DNA of 64,000 bases from Ferdinandcohnia sp047246645 (GTDB lineage: Bacteria > Bacillota > Bacilli > Bacillales > Bacillaceae_L). The translations under genes were made by a program, and so were the position numbers. Shown in pieces: positions 61,711 to 64,000 of the stretch (position 1 is the stretch's first letter; the number at the start of each line of letters is the position of its first letter). The stretch is taken from assembly GCF_047246645.1 (NCBI RefSeq), contig NZ_JBFOKR010000001.1, forward strand, positions 1 through 64,000. The letters run 5' to 3'. The notes beneath the pieces were generated by a model, which saw only the letters and a program-made list of their open reading frames with translations, searched no databases and was not told the origin of the DNA.

Positions 61711-62437
61711 GCAAAAAGTGATGAAGGCATTTCAATTATATACAAAGTTAGCCCGTGAAGGAGTAGCTGGTCTTGAAGCAGTTCAACAATATAAGGCTGA
61801 TGATGATATTCGAAGCTTACTTGATGGATTTTGTCATGAAGTGGATTGTGTGATTATACGAACAAGTGAGCAGTTGTTCTTTGTGCCTCGAACAAAACTT
61901 TCCCCTTTTCATGTAAGCAATGACTGGATTAAACGCAATTACTTGCGTTCTGGTGCAACAAACGGAGATATTTATCTTTTATACTTTTCAACTATCATAC
62001 TTTTTGGGAGTTTTTATGATACGTACCAGAGCCAAGAACCGACCAGGCAATTTTTACGGATTGATGAATGGGCTCATTTCATAAATGACCGTATTGAGCA
62101 ATTGAAGTCCCATGATGCAGAGGAGTTAAGGGAACTTGAAAAAGAGTTTTCGTACAATTGGAGTTTGATTATTGAAAAATGGGATGATATGGACGACGTG
62201 AAGGAAACAGCAAAAAGACAAAGCGGAAACACGATAAGCCGACTGAGTTTTATTGATACAGTGAAGAGGTTCCTCGTTGATCAGGATATTGTCCAAGAGA
62301 TTGGTAATGATGAGATTACCTTAACTGAAAAAGCCAAGACAATTATTCAACGATTTTTCATGGAAGTTGAGTACAATAAAGGGATTTTTGAATTTATTTA
62401 TGGTTTTGAAAGGACTGAAGAAAATGCCATCCATTAG
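61697..62437 (+). CDS. jetB: Wadjet JetB-like subunit (MukE-like, DUF6063 type)
   Basis: 246 residues, two winged-helix-like units: an N-terminal VMKAFQLYTKLAREGVAGLE and a C-terminal ISRLSFIDTVKRFLVDQDIV with LTEKAKTIIQRFFMEVEY. This is the KITE subunit that binds the kleisin JetA. AAGGAGTAGAAG is right before the ATG. Overlaps both neighbours by 14 bases, so translation of the four genes is coupled. Confidence 0.75.
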   Translation: MNYSEQKVMKAFQLYTKLAREGVAGLEAVQQYKADDDIRSLLDGFCHEVDCVIIRTSEQLFFVPRTKLSPFHVSNDWIKRNYLRSGATNGDIYLLYFSTIILFGSFYDTYQSQEPTRQFLRIDEWAHFINDRIEQLKSHDAEELRELEKEFSYNWSLIIEKWDDMDDVKETAKRQSGNTISRLSFIDTVKRFLVDQDIVQEIGNDEITLTEKAKTIIQRFFMEVEYNKGIFEFIYGFERTEENAIH

Positions 62438-64000
62438 TAAGATACGGTTAACAAACGTTGTATACGAAGAGGGTAATAAGCGTTATAATGATGAGCTATT
62501 TTTATTTGACGGTCATAATGGTGCTATCCTTCTAGAAAATGGAGGCGGAAAAACGGTTCTTATTCAAACTGCTTTGCAAGCGATTTTACCACATGTTGAT
62601 TTAGCAGATAGAAAAATTAAGAACACACTTACCCTTGAGAATGCACCCGCACATATTGCAATTGAATGGATTATGAGCGATCAACCTAGGCGCTATGTTG
62701 TTACAGCAGTATCTCTATTTACAACTAAACATGGTTTAGATTCACTACGGTATGTCTATGAATATGATCCACTAGACCATAACGGTATTGAGGGGATTCC
62801 CTTTGTTAAAGAAGGAAAAGACGGAAAACGTACAGCGGAACGAGGGGAGATGCAGGATTATTATAGCAATATGCGTGAACGTTCGTTCCTGGCAAGAACA
62901 TTTAATACAATTAAGGATTATAAAGCCTTCATCGAGGAACAGTATCATATTATCTCAAGCGAATGGGAAAGTGTTGTGAAAATTAACAGTTCTGAGGGTG
63001 GAGTAGAGGCGTTTTTTGATGATTGTAAAAGTACAAACCAGCTTTTTGACCGCCTGCTTATTCCAACTGTTGAAGATTCAATTGTGGGTCATGATTCTTC
63101 CATCTTTGCGGATATGTTTGAGCAACAGCATACTAGCTTCAAAAACTATAAAAAGTTGAAAGAAACAATTGAAGAAAATAAGCAAATTCAGATCCAATTA
63201 GAGCAGTATGTAGAGACATTTGAAAAGCTTCACAATAGTGAACTGAAATATATACAATCAAAGCAACTGGCAAAGGGCCTGTGGAATGAGACACTTTCCC
63301 AGAAATATAAAATAAAAGATGAACAAAATGACCTGTACAATAAGTTAGAAGAGTGGAATAAGTCTAATGATAAACATGAAATTAAGGCGGCTTCCTATGA
63401 TATTTTAGTAGAAGAAACAACGTATAACGAACTTGATACTGAATATAAAAAAGTACTAGGTGAAAAGGTTCAAAAAGAAGACGAATTAAAGCATCACCAA
63501 GCGGAGTATTACTCATTAAAAGTAGCTGAGCTTAAACAAGAAAAAACGGAACATGAGGACAGCCTCAATCAAATTAATGTAGAATTGGCTCAACTAGACA
63601 GGAATGAGGAACTGATCAACTATGAAGATCAGCATGAGGAAGCGAAACGAGCATTATTAGGTTATTTTTTAGAGGAAATGGAAAAGCTTGCTGATTTAAA
63701 ACAAACTCTTTCTTACGAATTAAATCCTATTATCTTGCAAGTTGAAAAGTTGGAAGCAAAAAGTAATGAATTCGAAAACAATATAAAGTTGTTAGAAAAG
63801 ACACTTTCTGATAGTAATGGTCTCATAAAAAATCGTTTAAAAGATATGCAGAAGCTTAAGCAGATTCTACTTGCAAACCCTGAACAAGAAGACATAAAAA
63901 GTGAACTAGCAAAATGGCAGCAGCGTTCCCAATTTTTAGACGATGAGATCATACGGTTAGTTCAAGAAGAAAAACAACTTATTGCTGATATCAGGGAAGC
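62424..64000 (+). CDS. jetC: Wadjet JetC-like SMC ATPase, N-terminal part (cut by window edge)
   Basis: The reading frame from ATG 62424 is open to the last base (525 codons seen; I checked each line). The start ISKIRLTNVVYEEGNKRYND leads to the Walker A motif ENGGGKTVL (N39 to T44), an ABC-type head half. From about residue 230 on the protein becomes a continuous coiled coil (KLVQEEKQLIADI at the edge), as in SMC/MukB arms. The signature and Walker B must lie beyond the window. JetC dimers extrude plasmid DNA. Confidence 0.85.
   Translation, partial: MPSISKIRLTNVVYEEGNKRYNDELFLFDGHNGAILLENGGGKTVLIQTALQAILPHVDLADRKIKNTLTLENAPAHIAIEWIMSDQPRRYVVTAVSLFTTKHGLDSLRYVYEYDPLDHNGIEGIPFVKEGKDGKRTAERGEMQDYYSNMRERSFLARTFNTIKDYKAFIEEQYHIISSEWESVVKINSSEGGVEAFFDDCKSTNQLFDRLLIPTVEDSIVGHDSSIFADMFEQQHTSFKNYKKLKETIEENKQIQIQLEQYVETFEKLHNSELKYIQSKQLAKGLWNETLSQKYKIKDEQNDLYNKLEEWNKSNDKHEIKAASYDILVEETTYNELDTEYKKVLGEKVQKEDELKHHQAEYYSLKVAELKQEKTEHEDSLNQINVELAQLDRNEELINYEDQHEEAKRALLGYFLEEMEKLADLKQTLSYELNPIILQVEKLEAKSNEFENNIKLLEKTLSDSNGLIKNRLKDMQKLKQILLANPEQEDIKSELAKWQQRSQFLDDEIIRLVQEEKQLIADIRE

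Overview
The window is a low-GC chromosome segment from an endospore-forming member of the Bacillaceae (Bacillus or Neobacillus-like; the genus is an inference). Pointers are a GerA-type germinant receptor operon, a T-box leader in front of prolyl-tRNA synthetase, catDE- and yoaS/yozG-like gene sets, strong AGGAGG-type ribosome binding sites and frequent TTG/GTG starts. It holds about 73 genes or gene remnants. No rRNA, tRNA, CRISPR array, complete insertion sequence or prophage was recognised.

Layout. 0-17 kb: single housekeeping and accessory genes (oxidoreductase, serine hydrolase with a TetR regulator, MOSC protein, MFS transporter, orphan SUKH and DUF4304 immunity-type proteins, CheY-like protein behind a cyclic-di-GMP-I riboswitch, methyltransferase, yoaS/yozG pair, solo undecaprenyl diphosphate synthase, DUF2089/SHOCT operon, BCCT transporter). 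A GGGACAGG-type dispersed repeat recurs in this part only. 17.3-19.9 kb: a two-gene proton-motor operon resembling ZorA/ZorB of Zorya defence but without the usual Zorya effector genes. 20-25.6 kb: a run of small, mostly unrecognised genes, several shorter than 50 codons. 25.9-35.3 kb: VOC and DinB proteins, DNA alkylation repair, phosphotransferase, T-box-proS, and a gerA-gerC-gerB operon. 35.5-40.3 kb: an HxlR regulator divergent from catE-catD, then cadC-cadA for soft-metal efflux, with an in-frame TGA at a metal-binding cysteine codon of CadA. 40.7-48.1 kb: second BCCT transporter, a MarR-controlled heterodimeric ABC exporter, and an ECF sigma/anti-sigma pair. 48.4-59 kb: lipoprotein with an apparent ATA start, large unknown proteins, RibD-like reductase, GNAT, an HTH protein with eight 28-residue repeats, M20 peptidase, a chemoreceptor remnant, MarR/MFS pair and an SGNH hydrolase. 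59.2 kb to the right edge: a Wadjet anti-plasmid SMC system in the order jetD-jetA-jetB-jetC, with jetC cut by the window end.

Functional themes are envelope and osmotic stress (two BCCT carriers, ECF sigma), chemical stress (catDE, cadCA, ABC exporter, MFS/MarR), spore germination, and defence against foreign DNA (Wadjet, and possibly the ZorAB-like motor). The most notable single observations are the TGA at a CxxC cysteine in CadA, the stand-alone ZorAB-like pair, two genes whose only well-placed start codons are ATC and ATA, the c-di-GMP riboswitch in front of a lone receiver domain, and the jetD-first Wadjet operon.
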